NCBI GenBank assembly: GCA_022769285.1
Contig: JALEKD010000040.1
Coordinates: 1 to 34,364, forward strand
DNA length: 34,364 nucleotides
DNA from: Prevotella sp.
GTDB taxonomy: Bacteria > Bacteroidota > Bacteroidia > Bacteroidales > Bacteroidaceae
Reading direction: 5' to 3'
Shown here: in pieces, positions 1-8,775 of the stretch
Layout of the letters: every line of letters begins with the position of its first letter
Numbering within the stretch: the stretch's first letter is position 1
Notes under the pieces: model-generated
What the model saw: the letters and a program-made list of their open reading frames with translations, nothing else
Databases searched by the model: none
Told to the model about the DNA's origin: nothing
Program-made: the position numbers and the translations under genes

Positions 1-566
1 GAGTGCCAGTGATTGGGCTCATCAGCTACTTTGTCGAGGGCCGGGTTCTCGCTGTTGTGATACTCTTCTTTGTGGAAAGCCTCGAAGTTAGAGTTTGGAA
101 TCTGCATTGTGGCTGAGTTGAAGAACACCTTGATGTCCATACTCATTTTGGTAAATGGGATGGTGATGTCTGCCTTGAGTGCCCCGTTCTTAATGGCGGC
201 CTTGAGAGCCACGGGGATGGGAGGATTGCTGAGCGCGGGGCCCAACCAGAAATGAGCGCCGCTGCCCTTGGTTATCGTGATACTCTGCTCGGTCTGCATG
301 GTGATGGTGCCATCGGCTGCGGTGGTAGCCTCTACGTCTTTCAGCACGATATTGCCTACATAGGTGATTGCACCGCCCATGTTGAGCGTGAAGTTGTTGA
401 GCTGGAACTCGTATTTTCCGTTTGCCTGCTTGTTGGCGGTGATAGTGGACTGCTGCGAGGCAACGGGGCCACCATTGATGGCTACGGCCAGCTGGCCCGT
501 GTAGTCATCGGCCAGCGCGCTAAGCGAGCTGATGGCTGCCATGATAAGGGTAAAAATTTTCTTCAT
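1..566 (-). CDS. Calycin-like / PCMD surface protein (C-terminus cut by window edge)
   Basis: Reading leftward from the ATG at 564-566 the frame stays open to the window edge, giving 188 residues. Residues 1-19 are a signal peptide (MKKIFTLIMAAISSLSALA) followed by DDYTG. Residues about 20-150 look like the calycin-like beta-barrel domain of Bacteroidetes surface proteins, with alternating polar and hydrophobic strands and a GNIVLKDVEA-type segment. From about residue 156 the sequence IPNSNFEAFH, followed by NHWHS, resembles the start of a PCMD (putative carbohydrate metabolism) domain, which would continue outside the window. It is the third gene of an operon: the barrel gene upstream ends 52 nt away and a PCMD lipoprotein leads the set. 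The domains are recognised from family knowledge. No substrate can be named, and surface glycan or ligand binding is inference. Confidence 0.75.
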   Translation of the reverse strand, partial: MKKIFTLIMAAISSLSALADDYTGQLAVAINGGPVASQQSTITANKQANGKYEFQLNNFTLNMGGAITYVGNIVLKDVEATTAADGTITMQTEQSITITKGSGAHFWLGPALSNPPIPVALKAAIKNGALKADITIPFTKMSMDIKVFFNSATMQIPNSNFEAFHKEEYHNSENPALDKVADEPNHWH

Positions 567-618
567 GATTACTTGCTTTTTAATTGAGTATTTTGTTATA
601 TCCTGAATAATCGTTGTG

Positions 619-1365
619 TTACTTGAGCTTATAGATAATGCCCACGGTGCCGAAGATGGGGTAGAGGGTCTGCTCGATGGTCTTGAACGAGCTGTGATGG
701 ATGCCCGTGATGCCCCAGGCAATGTCGGCGTAGGCACCCCAGCGGCGGTATATCTGCCAGTCAGCACCGGCGTCGAAGCCTATCTGTATCTTGCGCATCT
801 TGTCGCCGAAGTCGTAGGTACCGCGGGTGGTCTCGGTGTTACCTATATCTACCTTGGGACCTGTGGGATCGCCCTTGCGCAGGTAGCCGTCGTACACGTA
901 GCCCTTGAACACACGCGTAGACACGTACGACAGGTACGGGCCAGCCTTGATGAGCACGCGGCCGGTACGCAGGGTGGCCATAACGGGTATGGTGAGCATC
1001 CACTCTTCGCACTCGGTGACCAGGTTGCCCGTGTACATACCCTCAATGCGGTCTCCCTCCTTCGTCATCTCCATGTGGTAGTTCTTCACGGTGGCATCTA
1101 TCTTCATGGCCTTGTTCTCCAGGTGCAGGCCGCTCATCAGTCCCCACCTGCCCCATATATCCTTTTGCACATCGATACCCAATGAGAAGTTGGGCTTCAG
1201 CGTAAATTTGTTCATGCGTCTAATGGTGGCCGGCATGCCTATCGGGGCTGTTCCACCGATGTTGTATCCTAAGCGCACGGTATAGTTGAGGCTGTCAGGC
1301 AGGCTGATGGCATGTGCCTGGAGTGTCAGCGCCATGAGGGCGAGCAGTATGATGGTCTTTTTCAT
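619..1365 (-). CDS. Outer-membrane beta-barrel protein (PorT-like)
   Basis: 248 residues with a clear signal peptide (residues 1-19, ending LQAHA). The mature part alternates short amphipathic strands with polar turns, has many aromatic residues near strand ends, and ends in GTVGIIYKLK, a typical barrel-closing strand. This fits the small 8-10-stranded outer-membrane barrels of Bacteroidetes (PorT or OMP_b-brl type). Motifs such as GRWGLMSGLHLENK and RRWGAYADIAWG resemble that family. The start at 1365 is the first ATG and gives the signal peptide directly. It lies 32 nt after the PCMD lipoprotein gene and 52 nt before the calycin-like gene, so the three are probably co-transcribed. It may be the membrane anchor or partner of those surface proteins, which is inference. 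Ligand unknown. Confidence 0.75.
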   Translation of the reverse strand: MKKTIILLALMALTLQAHAISLPDSLNYTVRLGYNIGGTAPIGMPATIRRMNKFTLKPNFSLGIDVQKDIWGRWGLMSGLHLENKAMKIDATVKNYHMEMTKEGDRIEGMYTGNLVTECEEWMLTIPVMATLRTGRVLIKAGPYLSYVSTRVFKGYVYDGYLRKGDPTGPKVDIGNTETTRGTYDFGDKMRKIQIGFDAGADWQIYRRWGAYADIAWGITGIHHSSFKTIEQTLYPIFGTVGIIYKLK

Positions 1366-1397
1366 TGCTGTGTCATGTTTGTTTGTCGGTGGATGGG

Positions 1398-2540
1398 TTA
1401 CTCCAGGGTCTCGCAGACGATGCGGACCTTGTCTATGTCGAGCGTACTGTTGACAGCGCCCTGGAAATAGGCACCGTCGGCACTCGACGAGAAGACGACG
1501 GCTAAGCTGTAGCCGCGGTTCTCGAGCAGGTCGAGGTCAAGGTCGCTGTCGAAGGTAAAGTCTACCTGGAACTGACGCCACTCAGTGGTGGGGGCGAGGT
1601 CGGTAGCTATGGCGCGGGCCACTATGAGCGGACTGGTCTGCACATTCTCGCCGTTGAGGGTGACGGCATTGCCCTGGGCATCGTGGTTGCGGTACAGGAT
1701 GGCGTAGATAGAGGGCATGTCCTTCTTGCCGTCGACATAGGAGCCGTCCTGGTTCTGGAACTTGGGGCCCGGGGTGTAGCGGTAGTAGCCCGTAAACTGC
1801 TTGGGACGCTTATCGAACGGGCGGCCGAAGTGAGTAGCCTGGAGGGGCTCCTGCAAGGCGTCGCCAATGGAGAACTCGCCTAAGAACAAGTTGCCTGCGG
1901 CGATGCGCTTGTTTAACATTACAGCCAAAGGGCCTGTGGCGCGGGTCACCAAGCGTACTCCCTTGCCGTCTAAGCTATTGTCCAGAGGTATGGTGGGGTA
2001 CTCGTCGGGCTTAGCTGATGAGTTGGAAATCTCGAAGCCACCGTTGCCCGTGGCCCAGACATCAGTTGCTACGCCGTCCTCATCCTCGCTCCAGATGTAG
2101 TACTCGCCGTAGCTGTCCAGGTGATAGGTCTCGAAGTCGTACTCGATGGTGGCCTTGACCGTCTTGGTAACAGGCACAACCGACACGGTGTAGTCGCGGT
2201 GCCAGGCGTGGTCTGCCGAGGTAACCCGGTAGCTGACGGGGCCCTGCGAGAAGTCGTGTACGCTGCCATTGGCCGGCTCAACGATAGCGCCAGGCGTCGT
2301 GGTAAATCTGGGAGCCAGCGCGGTGATGTCGGCCTTGCGTTTGACGCTGAAGCGGATATCAGTCTTATCGGTGAGCACGTTGACTAAGCTGTCGCTGGCC
2401 TGATAGAACATTTCGGAGGGGTCGTCGGCGTGTAGCCAAGCCTGCGTGATGTCGCACTCGGCGTTAGGGGCTTCGTCCTTGAAGCAAGAGGTGAGCGAGA
2501 GGATACCTATGCACCCACAGAGGATGTGGCTCTTATTCAT
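1398..2540 (-). CDS. PCMD-domain surface lipoprotein
   Basis: 380 residues. The N-terminus is a lipoprotein signal with lipobox LTSC and Cys19 as lipidation site. Residues about 25-125 form a small beta domain (CDITQAWLHADD start, RVTSADHAWHRDYTVSV end) of the kind that precedes PCMD domains. Residues about 130-380 match the PCMD fold: YDFETYHLDSYGEYYIWSED, then ATGNGGFEISNSS, TRATGPLAVMLNKRIAAGNLFLGEF, FTGYYRYTPG and WRQFQVDFTF. These are the conserved blocks of this carbohydrate-binding-like family found in Bacteroidetes surface proteins. It heads the three-gene operon running to the left edge, with a candidate promoter at 2569-2600. Membership of the PCMD family is fairly secure. A glycan-binding role is the family hypothesis and is not shown by this sequence. 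Confidence 0.8.
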   Translation of the reverse strand: MNKSHILCGCIGILSLTSCFKDEAPNAECDITQAWLHADDPSEMFYQASDSLVNVLTDKTDIRFSVKRKADITALAPRFTTTPGAIVEPANGSVHDFSQGPVSYRVTSADHAWHRDYTVSVVPVTKTVKATIEYDFETYHLDSYGEYYIWSEDEDGVATDVWATGNGGFEISNSSAKPDEYPTIPLDNSLDGKGVRLVTRATGPLAVMLNKRIAAGNLFLGEFSIGDALQEPLQATHFGRPFDKRPKQFTGYYRYTPGPKFQNQDGSYVDGKKDMPSIYAILYRNHDAQGNAVTLNGENVQTSPLIVARAIATDLAPTTEWRQFQVDFTFDSDLDLDLLENRGYSLAVVFSSSADGAYFQGAVNSTLDIDKVRIVCETLE

Positions 2541-2568
2541 TTGTGTTCCAATTCAATAATACTGAGTG

Positions 2569-2600
2569 CAAAATTACAAAATAAATACGTGCGTTCGAAA
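2569..2600 (-). promoter_or_regulatory. Bacteroidetes-type promoter for the PCMD operon
   Basis: On the minus strand TAATTTTG (2569-2576) fits the -7 consensus TAnnTTTG. Twenty nt upstream TTTC (2597-2600) is one base off the -33 TTTG. The leader to the ATG at 2540 would be about 20 nt. Confidence 0.5.
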
Positions 2601-2685
2601 TTTTTTTATCGAAAAAACTCGATGTGTTGGCAAAAGTTTTCACTCTGGTGGTTGTTTTGACTTCTCCATTTGGCAAAACAAGCAA

Positions 2686-2762
2686 GCTGGGAGCCATCAT
2701 TAGCGGGCTGGGAGCCATCTTTAGAAGTCCAAAGACCGGTCTTTTCATTTCCCGCGATGGCC
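2686..2762 (+). repeat. Dispersed palindromic repeat, copy A
   Basis: Two 21-nt units, GCTGGGAGCCATCATTAG at 2686 and GCTGGGAGCCATCTTTAG at 2707, are followed by the perfect palindrome AAAGACCGGTCTTT (2731-2744) and then TTCATTTCCCGCGATGG. The same order occurs at 12624-12728 (inverted), 20184-20270 and 31611-31684. It lies between divergent promoters. Confidence 0.85.
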
Positions 2763-2945
2763 TCGCAACCAGCGCGCAGTTCCCCTGGGCTTGCCCATGG
2801 TCATTAAGGTCGCCGCCCCCATAGTTATAGTGCCGCTCATCGGTTCCGCCTCTATCCTAACACCCTCTTGGGGAACAGGGGAGCGTAGTCTCTGACCGTG
2901 CAAAAAAAACTGGCAGATGTGTGGTGCTTTCTCGCACGGAATGTG

Positions 2946-2953
2946 TAACTTTG
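2946..2953 (+). promoter_or_regulatory. Candidate -7 box for the DUF4861 gene
   Basis: TAACTTTG matches TAnnTTTG. No good TTTG lies 19-20 nt upstream (the region reads GGTG), so the promoter is only partly consensus. The leader to the ATG at 3009 would be about 50 nt. Confidence 0.4.
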
Positions 2954-3008
2954 TGTGCAGTAATATCTACTTACGCAGAAATCTACAGAACAACAACCCT
3001 TGATACAG

Positions 3009-4238
3009 ATGATAAAACCGCTTACCTTATTGCTGGCCTTGGCTCTGGCCGGCACTGCCGCCGCTCAGACACGGCATACGGCTGCCTTTACGGTACAGGT
3101 GGTCAATGATGGAGCCGTGGCCCACGAGGCTGTACCCGTAGTGATAGCTCTCCAGAAGTATGGCGTGGACGTACACACGGCCCTGGTGACGTGTGGGGGC
3201 AGCGAGGTGCCGTGCCAGATAGACGACATGGACCGCGACGGACGGCCCGATGAGCTGTGCTTCATGGCTCAGGTGGGCCCGCGCACGACCCGCAGCTATG
3301 CCGTGACCATAGCCGACAGCGGACAGCCCCGCTCCTATACGCCCCGAACCTACGCCGAGATGATGCTGCCCAACAAGGGCAACAGGAAGATATACATCAG
3401 CGAGCTGACCGTAGACCGTGGTTCGGCCAGCGCCTTTAATGCCGTGGTGCCCCATGGCCCCGCCTTCGAGAACGAGTATGGTGCCTACCGCATCTACTTC
3501 GACCACAGGCAGACGGTGGATCTCTACGGCAAGGTGAACCGCCAGTTGGAACTCCGCCAGACCCACTTCTATCCCTCGGCTCAGCAGCTCCGTGCCGGCA
3601 GTGGCGACGATGTGCTCTGGGTGGGCGACTCGTTTGGCTTAGGGGCACTGCGCGGATGGGACGGACGGCACCCCACCATGATAGACAGCCTGGCGCGGCG
3701 CACCATGCGCGTGCTGGCCAGTGGGCCTGTAAGGGCGGTGGTCGAGGTGGTTAACACGGGATGGCAGACGGCATCGGCCGGACAGCCGCCGGTAAACATG
3801 ACCACACGCTATGCGGTCTATGCCGGTAGGCGCGATGTCGAGGTGAACGTCAGTTTTGACCGCCCCACCGCTGGCTACGAGTTTGCTACCGGCCTGGTCA
3901 ACGTCAAGGGCTCCGAAGAGTACTCCGACCACCACGGCCTGCGTGCCTGCTGGGGTACCGACTGGCCAGTGGCCGAGCGCGACTCGGTCGGCCATAAGCG
4001 CGAGACGGTGGGCTTGGCCATCAGCATACCCCGCCGCTACGTGGTGCGCGAGCTGCCGGCCGACCGCGACAACTATCCCTTTGTGGTGAGCACCGCCGGC
4101 GGCAGCCGTCTGCACTACTGGCTCAACTTTGCTTCGGCCAACGAGACCCGGGGCTATCACTCGGCCCGCGAGTGGTTTGCCTATCTGCGCCAGTGGCAGC
4201 GCCAGCTGGACAGCCCGGTGCGCATAAGCGGCCTGTAA
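3009..4238 (+). CDS. DUF4861 family secreted protein
   Basis: 409 residues from the ATG at 3009. A TTG in frame at 3000 would only add three residues before the same signal peptide, so the ATG is preferred. MIKPLTLLLALALAGTAAAQ is a signal peptide, so the protein is exported. The body matches the DUF4861 family: early IxCQIDDMDRDGRPDELCFM block, HGPAFENEYGAYRIYFDHRQTVDLYGK in the middle (a His/Glu/Tyr-rich conserved stretch), DDVLWVGDSFGLGALRGWDG, and HYWLNFASANE near the C-terminus. Family members commonly sit in polysaccharide-utilisation loci near lyases and glycosidases, but I know of no firmly established reaction. Here the next gene, 89 nt downstream, is a GH97 glycosidase, supporting a role in glycan breakdown. 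Catalytic function is unproven. Confidence 0.8.
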   Translation: MIKPLTLLLALALAGTAAAQTRHTAAFTVQVVNDGAVAHEAVPVVIALQKYGVDVHTALVTCGGSEVPCQIDDMDRDGRPDELCFMAQVGPRTTRSYAVTIADSGQPRSYTPRTYAEMMLPNKGNRKIYISELTVDRGSASAFNAVVPHGPAFENEYGAYRIYFDHRQTVDLYGKVNRQLELRQTHFYPSAQQLRAGSGDDVLWVGDSFGLGALRGWDGRHPTMIDSLARRTMRVLASGPVRAVVEVVNTGWQTASAGQPPVNMTTRYAVYAGRRDVEVNVSFDRPTAGYEFATGLVNVKGSEEYSDHHGLRACWGTDWPVAERDSVGHKRETVGLAISIPRRYVVRELPADRDNYPFVVSTAGGSRLHYWLNFASANETRGYHSAREWFAYLRQWQRQLDSPVRISGL

Positions 4239-4252
4239 CCACCACGGCCCCT

Positions 4253-4283
4253 CTCGCGCGTACGCGCGTATATATATAATAGG
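4253..4283 (+). repeat. CTCGCGCG + TATATATA composite motif, copy 1
   Basis: CTCGCGCG at 4253-4260 is followed by TACGCGCG and then by a run of alternating TA ending in ATAATAGG. It sits 45 nt before the GH97 ATG. A similar GC-alternating to AT-alternating junction recurs at 20367-20389 and, inverted, at 33782-33802. It could be a promoter or unwinding element, but no function can be read from the sequence. Confidence 0.4.
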
Positions 4284-4327
4284 TGGACCGACATGCAGAA
4301 GACACACTAAATCCTATAACTAAAACG

Positions 4328-6265
4328 ATGAAACTATTCAAGACCCTCTTGGTGGCCATGGCGCCACTGCTGGCTCTGACGGCCGGGGCGGCCAGCGTCA
4401 AGACGCTTCGCTCGCCCGATGGAACGATAGTCCTCAAGGCTACCGTGAGCCGAGACCTGAGTTACTCGGTAAGTATTGATAACCACGAGGTGTTGACAGG
4501 CTGCCGCATCGGTATGACTATAGACGGCAAGCAGCTGGGCCAGAACCCCAAGCTGGCCCGCACCACCTACACTACGGTCAGCGAGACGCTGCGGCCCGTG
4601 GTGCCGCTCAAGAGTGCCACCGTGCAGAACCGCTGCAACGTTATGACACTCGCCCTGGGTGCCTACTCGGTAGAGTTCAGGGCCTACGACAACGGCGTGG
4701 CTTACCGCTTTGTTACCCGGATGAAAGGTACCGTGGCGGTAGACGACGAGCTGATGGAAATGCACTTCCCGGGCGACTACACAGCCGATGTGTCGCACGT
4801 GGGAGGTTTCAAGACATCGTGCGAGACCACCTACCGACACATCCGCACGGCCGACTTTAAGCCCACAGACGACATGACCTATCTGCCCATAGCCATCAGT
4901 ACCGACAAGCAGTACCGCATGCTCGTATCTGAGACCGACCTGCGCGACTATCCAGGCATGTTTCTGCGCGGAACGGCCGATAACGGCATGCGAGCCACCT
5001 TCCCGCCCTGCCCGACGGAGTTTGGCCCCGACGGAGACCGCAGCGTGAAGCTGGTGAAGACCGCCCCCTACATAGCACGTACCCAGGGCACGCGCACGTT
5101 TCCCTGGCGATATGTAGCCATCGTGCGCCGCGATGCCGACCTGCTCCTTAACCAGCTCACGTACGTCATGGCGTCGCCCTGCGAGGTCAGGGACGTCAGC
5201 TGGATACGCCCGGGACAGGTAAGTTGGGACTGGTGGAACCACAAGATGGTCTGGGGCGTAGACTTCAAGGCCGGCATAAACAACGCGACGTACAGGTACT
5301 ACATAGACTTTGCTGCGCGCTACAAGGTGCCCTACATTATCCTGGACGAAGGCTGGGCCAAGTCTACCCGAGACCCCTATACCACCATCAAGGACATAGA
5401 CATAGCCGAGCTGGTAAGCTATGGACGGGCCAGAGGCGTGGGCATCATCCTGTGGCTGCCCTGGCTGACGGTAGAGAACCACATGGAACTCTTCGCCAAG
5501 TACGCGGCGTGGGGCGTGGCCGGTGTCAAGATAGACTTCATGGACCGCCAGGACCAGTGGATGGTCAACTACTATGAGCGCGTGGCCAAGGAGGCTGCCA
5601 AGCACCATCTCATCGTAGACTATCATGGTGCCTACAAGCCCTCGGGCCTGGAGCGCCGTTACCCCAACGTGCTCTCGTACGAGGGCGTACGTGGCATGGA
5701 GCAAAATCAGGGCACCACGCCTCAGAACTCTATCTACCTGCCCTTTATACGCAATGCCGTGGGCGCTATGGACTTCACCCCCGGTGCCATGAGTTGTTCG
5801 CAGCCGCGCTACAACCGCAGTACCGACCCTATGCCTATGGGCAACGGTACCCGCGCTTATCACATGGCCCTCTTTGTGGTGTTCGAGAGTGGCGTGCAGA
5901 TGCTGTGCGACAGCCCGACACGCTATTACGCCGAGCCGCAGTGTACAGAATTTGTCACATCGGTACCCACTACGTGGGACGAGACCCGCGTGATAGACGC
6001 CCGGATGGGCCAGTACGTGATAGTGGCCAAGCGCAAGGGCGCCAAGTGGTTCGTGGGAGCCATAACGGGCGAGAACCCGCAGCAGCTGAAACTCTCGCTG
6101 AACTTCATAGGCGGTGGCAAGCATCGCATCACTTACTTCGAGGACGGTGTTAACGCTGACCGTATGGCGGCCGACTATCGCCGTGTTGAGGCCCAGGTCG
6201 ACCAGTCGTCTGTCTTCGACCTGCGTCTGGCCCCCAATGGTGGCTGGTGTGCTGTCATCGAGTAG
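4328..6265 (+). CDS. Glycoside hydrolase family 97 (retaining, alpha-galactosidase-like subtype)
   Basis: 645 residues from the ATG at 4328. The frame is open further upstream, but only this start gives a signal peptide (MKLFKTLLVAMAPLLALTAGAA). The N-terminal beta-sandwich (about 25-270) contains SPDGTIVLKA and the GH97-typical VEFRAYDNGVAYRF. A (beta/alpha)8 barrel follows, with VSWDWWNHK, VPYIILDEGWAKS and GVGIILWLPW. In VKIDFMDRQDQW the Asp at 403 occupies the place where retaining GH97 enzymes have their nucleophile, while inverting SusB-type alpha-glucosidases have Gly. Glu452 in SYEGVRG is the likely acid. A C-terminal beta domain closes the protein. Retaining members of known activity are alpha-galactosidases, so that activity is preferred over SusB-like alpha-glucosidase. 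It probably acts in the periplasm, with the DUF4861 protein as partner. Substrate is inferred. Confidence 0.88.
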   Translation: MKLFKTLLVAMAPLLALTAGAASVKTLRSPDGTIVLKATVSRDLSYSVSIDNHEVLTGCRIGMTIDGKQLGQNPKLARTTYTTVSETLRPVVPLKSATVQNRCNVMTLALGAYSVEFRAYDNGVAYRFVTRMKGTVAVDDELMEMHFPGDYTADVSHVGGFKTSCETTYRHIRTADFKPTDDMTYLPIAISTDKQYRMLVSETDLRDYPGMFLRGTADNGMRATFPPCPTEFGPDGDRSVKLVKTAPYIARTQGTRTFPWRYVAIVRRDADLLLNQLTYVMASPCEVRDVSWIRPGQVSWDWWNHKMVWGVDFKAGINNATYRYYIDFAARYKVPYIILDEGWAKSTRDPYTTIKDIDIAELVSYGRARGVGIILWLPWLTVENHMELFAKYAAWGVAGVKIDFMDRQDQWMVNYYERVAKEAAKHHLIVDYHGAYKPSGLERRYPNVLSYEGVRGMEQNQGTTPQNSIYLPFIRNAVGAMDFTPGAMSCSQPRYNRSTDPMPMGNGTRAYHMALFVVFESGVQMLCDSPTRYYAEPQCTEFVTSVPTTWDETRVIDARMGQYVIVAKRKGAKWFVGAITGENPQQLKLSLNFIGGGKHRITYFEDGVNADRMAADYRRVEAQVDQSSVFDLRLAPNGGWCAVIE

Positions 6266-6307
6266 CCATGGGCTGGCGGCCGCCCCGCCAGTCCTGAACA
6301 TAAACTA

Positions 6308-6353
6308 AAGGAGAAGCCCCGCATGCCTTGGTGAGCATGCGGGACTTCTCCTT
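6308..6353. terminator. Bidirectional terminator between GH97 and GH130 genes
   Basis: A strong hairpin: AAGGAGAAG (6308-6316) pairs with CTTCTCCTT (6345-6353), and CCCGCATGC (6318-6326) with GCATGCGGG (6335-6343), leaving one mismatch and an 8-nt loop. It lies between two convergent genes and would serve both. Confidence 0.75.
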
Positions 6354-6429
6354 ATTATATATAGGTGCCTCTGCGGGCGAGGTGGGGCACACGGCCGTGA
6401 GGGCCATGGCCCCGGTACCTGCCCCGGCC

Positions 6430-7428
6430 TTAGATAATGCTGTTCTTACGTGTCCAGTCGATAATCTCAGGGATGTAGCCAAAGGCGAGACCCGTAACCG
6501 TGTCGGCGCAGCCATAGTAAACGGCCACGCGGCCCGTCTCGGGGTCGTGGAGCTCAGCGCAGGGGAAGCAGACGTTAGGAACATCGCCCGTGAGTTCGTA
6601 TTGCTTCTGCGGGGAGATAAGGTAGGGACCGCTGCGATAGATGGGCTTCCACGGCTGGTCAAGGTCGAGCAGCGCGGAGCCAAAGCTGTACACGTAGCCA
6701 TTGCAAGAGTGGAGTACGCCATGGTAGAAGAGCAGCCAGCCCTCACTGGTCTCGATGGGGATGGGGCCAGCACCAATCTTCATGCACTGCCAGGCGCTCA
6801 CCTCGAAAGCAGCAGGAGCCATAACATGGCGATGCTTGCCCCAGAAGCACATGTCGGGCGACTCGCTGTAGAAGATGTCGCCAAAGGGAGTATGGCCAGT
6901 GTCAGAGGGACGCGAGAGCATGGCGTAGTTGCCATTAATCTTCTTGGGGAAGAGTACGCCGTTGCGGTTGTAAGGCAAGAAAGCGTTCTCGAGCTGATGG
7001 AAGGTCACGAAGTCGGTAGTCCAGGCCACGCCGATGGTAGGGCCGTAGTAGCCGTTGCACCAGGTAACGTAGTACTTGTCCTCTATCTTGCACACGCGGG
7101 GGTCGTAGCCGTACACCCAGTGGCCTATCTCCTCGTTGTCGCACTCGAAGCGTAGCGGCTCCTCGTTGATGTTCCACTTGACGCCATCGTCAGAGAAGCC
7201 CACATGGAGAACCATGCGGCGGTTGGTGTCGTCGCAGCGGAAAACGCCCGCATAGCCCTTGCCGAAGGGTACTACGGCACTGTTGAAGATGCTGTTGCTT
7301 GTGGGCAGTAGGTCGCGCGGTATGATGGGGTTCTGGCTGCAGCGCCACATCACGTTTCTACAGTCCTGGGGACGGTCTTCCCATGGCATATTGGGCAGTG
7401 CCTGTCCCTCGATGATAAGTTTACTCAT
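6430..7428 (-). CDS. GH130_2 phosphorylase, probably beta-1,4-mannosyl-N-acetylglucosamine phosphorylase
   Basis: 332 residues starting at MSKLIIEG (ATG at 7428); the frame extends 11 residues upstream but without a plausible start context. No signal peptide, so it is cytoplasmic, as expected for a phosphorylase. It follows the GH130_2 pattern through its whole length: [34 protein letters not shown] (Asp109 as the candidate proton donor), [65 protein letters not shown], and [25 protein letters not shown]. Characterised gut relatives phosphorolyse Man-beta-1,4-GlcNAc from N-glycan cores, giving mannose-1-phosphate. Some also act on mannosylglucose or mannooligosaccharides, so specificity is inferred. 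It is the last gene of the GH92-GH125-MFS-GH130 operon, 55 nt after the transporter. Confidence 0.88.
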   Translation of the reverse strand: MSKLIIEGQALPNMPWEDRPQDCRNVMWRCSQNPIIPRDLLPTSNSIFNSAVVPFGKGYAGVFRCDDTNRRMVLHVGFSDDGVKWNINEEPLRFECDNEEIGHWVYGYDPRVCKIEDKYYVTWCNGYYGPTIGVAWTTDFVTFHQLENAFLPYNRNGVLFPKKINGNYAMLSRPSDTGHTPFGDIFYSESPDMCFWGKHRHVMAPAAFEVSAWQCMKIGAGPIPIETSEGWLLFYHGVLHSCNGYVYSFGSALLDLDQPWKPIYRSGPYLISPQKQYELTGDVPNVCFPCAELHDPETGRVAVYYGCADTVTGLAFGYIPEIIDWTRKNSII

Positions 7429-7483
7429 AGTTGTTATGTTTTTTAAGTTGTTCAATAACAATCTCTCTTATTGCCGTGTCCGC

Positions 7484-8761
7484 CTATTTCTTGTCAGGAT
7501 AGGTAAAGGGCACAAACCAGGTTATCAGCAGCGCCGGGATGACACAGAAGAGCACCATGATGAAGAACCCGCGGTAGCCCAGTGTCTGAGCCAGCTGGCC
7601 GCTCATCATTCCCGGCATCATAACGCCTAAGTTCATAATGCCCGAGGCAAATGCGTAGTGCGACATCTGGTGCTTGCCCGGGGCTATCTGCTGCATCATG
7701 AAGAGTGTAAGGCCTACGAAGCCGAAGCCGTAACCGAAGTATTCTATCACGATGGCACTTCCGATGAGTACCAGGTTATCGGGCTGATAGATGGCCAGCA
7801 GCGTATAAGCCACAAAGGGTAGGTTGAACACCAGCGCCAGGGAGAACAGACTCTTCTGGAGCCCCCTGTGGGCTATATAGTAGCCTGCGAGGATGGAGCC
7901 GATGACAAAGGCCGCCGCCCCAAAGGTTCCGTAGAGCAGGCCGATGGCCTTTTCGTCGAGTCCCAGGCCCTGCTCAGCGCGCGGGGCCTTGAGGAAGAGC
8001 GGCACTATCTTCATGACAAATCCCTCGGCAAATCGGTAGAGTATGATGAAGGCTATGTAGTACCAGATGTGCTTCTTGGTGAAGAAGTCGGCTATCACTG
8101 CCATTAGATCGTGCATGGTTTCGGCCAGGGTCTTGCCCTTGGCGTCCTCGGTCTTATCCACGGGCAGGATAACGTAGTGGTATATGCCTATCACGGTCAT
8201 GATGATGCCTAAGATGGCCATCACGATGGTCCAGGCCATAGTTACGCCCACCTTGGGGATGAACAGTCCGGCCAGGTAGACCAGCAGTCCGGTGGCAAAT
8301 ATCTTCGCGATGTTGTAGAAAGCCCCTTGCCAGCCTATCCACCGTGCCTGTTCGTCCTTGGAGAGGACGCCCATATAGGTGCCGTCGGCGGCAATGTCGT
8401 GCGTGGCACCGCTCAGGGCTATCACGGCGAGCAGCGCTATACTTATGGCGAAGAAGCTGGGCAGGCTGAGCGACAGCGCCACCAGGCCAAAGCATATTCC
8501 GGTGGTTAGCTGAGTGAGCACCACGAAAAACTTCTTGGTCTTGTACAGCTCCATGATGGGACTCCAGAGAAACTTGAGTGTCCAGGGCATCGTAATGAGC
8601 GACGTCCAGAACGCAATCTGGGCATCTGAGATGCCCATGCCCTTGTACATGAGCGAGGCGACCATGTTGAGCACCACAAAGGGCATGCCCATGGCAAAAT
8701 AGAGGGTGGGCACCCAGGCTATGGGGCTCACCTTCTTATTCGTAGTCGTTGTTCCTTTCAT
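7484..8761 (-). CDS. MFS sugar transporter of the mannoside operon
   Basis: 425 residues from the ATG at 8761. The frame stays open upstream into the GH125 gene, but that part is not real. About 12 hydrophobic segments are visible (for example WVPTLYFAMGMPFVVLNMVAS near the start, and MVLFCVIPALLITWFVPF at the end). ALSGATHDIAADGTYMGVL and the TLKFLWSPIMELYKTKKFFVVL loop resemble AmpG-type MFS carriers, and similar carriers sit beside GH130 and GH92 genes in Bacteroides. It lies only 14 nt after the GH125 gene and before the cytoplasmic GH130, so it is the natural importer of the mannose-GlcNAc disaccharide across the inner membrane. Family is secure. Substrate follows from context only. Confidence 0.82.
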   Translation of the reverse strand: MKGTTTTNKKVSPIAWVPTLYFAMGMPFVVLNMVASLMYKGMGISDAQIAFWTSLITMPWTLKFLWSPIMELYKTKKFFVVLTQLTTGICFGLVALSLSLPSFFAISIALLAVIALSGATHDIAADGTYMGVLSKDEQARWIGWQGAFYNIAKIFATGLLVYLAGLFIPKVGVTMAWTIVMAILGIIMTVIGIYHYVILPVDKTEDAKGKTLAETMHDLMAVIADFFTKKHIWYYIAFIILYRFAEGFVMKIVPLFLKAPRAEQGLGLDEKAIGLLYGTFGAAAFVIGSILAGYYIAHRGLQKSLFSLALVFNLPFVAYTLLAIYQPDNLVLIGSAIVIEYFGYGFGFVGLTLFMMQQIAPGKHQMSHYAFASGIMNLGVMMPGMMSGQLAQTLGYRGFFIMVLFCVIPALLITWFVPFTYPDKK

Positions 8762-8775
8762 TTTGTACGGTCTTC

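Larger units (their letters stand above)
2541..3008. other. Divergent intergenic region with repeat copy A
   Basis: This 468-nt stretch separates the minus-strand PCMD operon from the plus-strand DUF4861 gene. It holds promoter-like boxes at both ends (2569-2600 and 2946-2953) and copy A of the dispersed repeat family (2686-2762). I see no convincing gene in it. The short frames overlapping it are readings through the repeat. Confidence 0.7.

Noticed and set aside
2686..2744. CRISPR-like array in the tandem 21-nt units
   Set aside because: Only one or two units per site, no spacers of even length, and no cas genes in the window.
4334..6301. Long open frame (655 codons) antisense to the GH97 gene
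   Set aside because: A shadow of GC-rich codon use; the GH97 frame has signal peptide and all family motifs.
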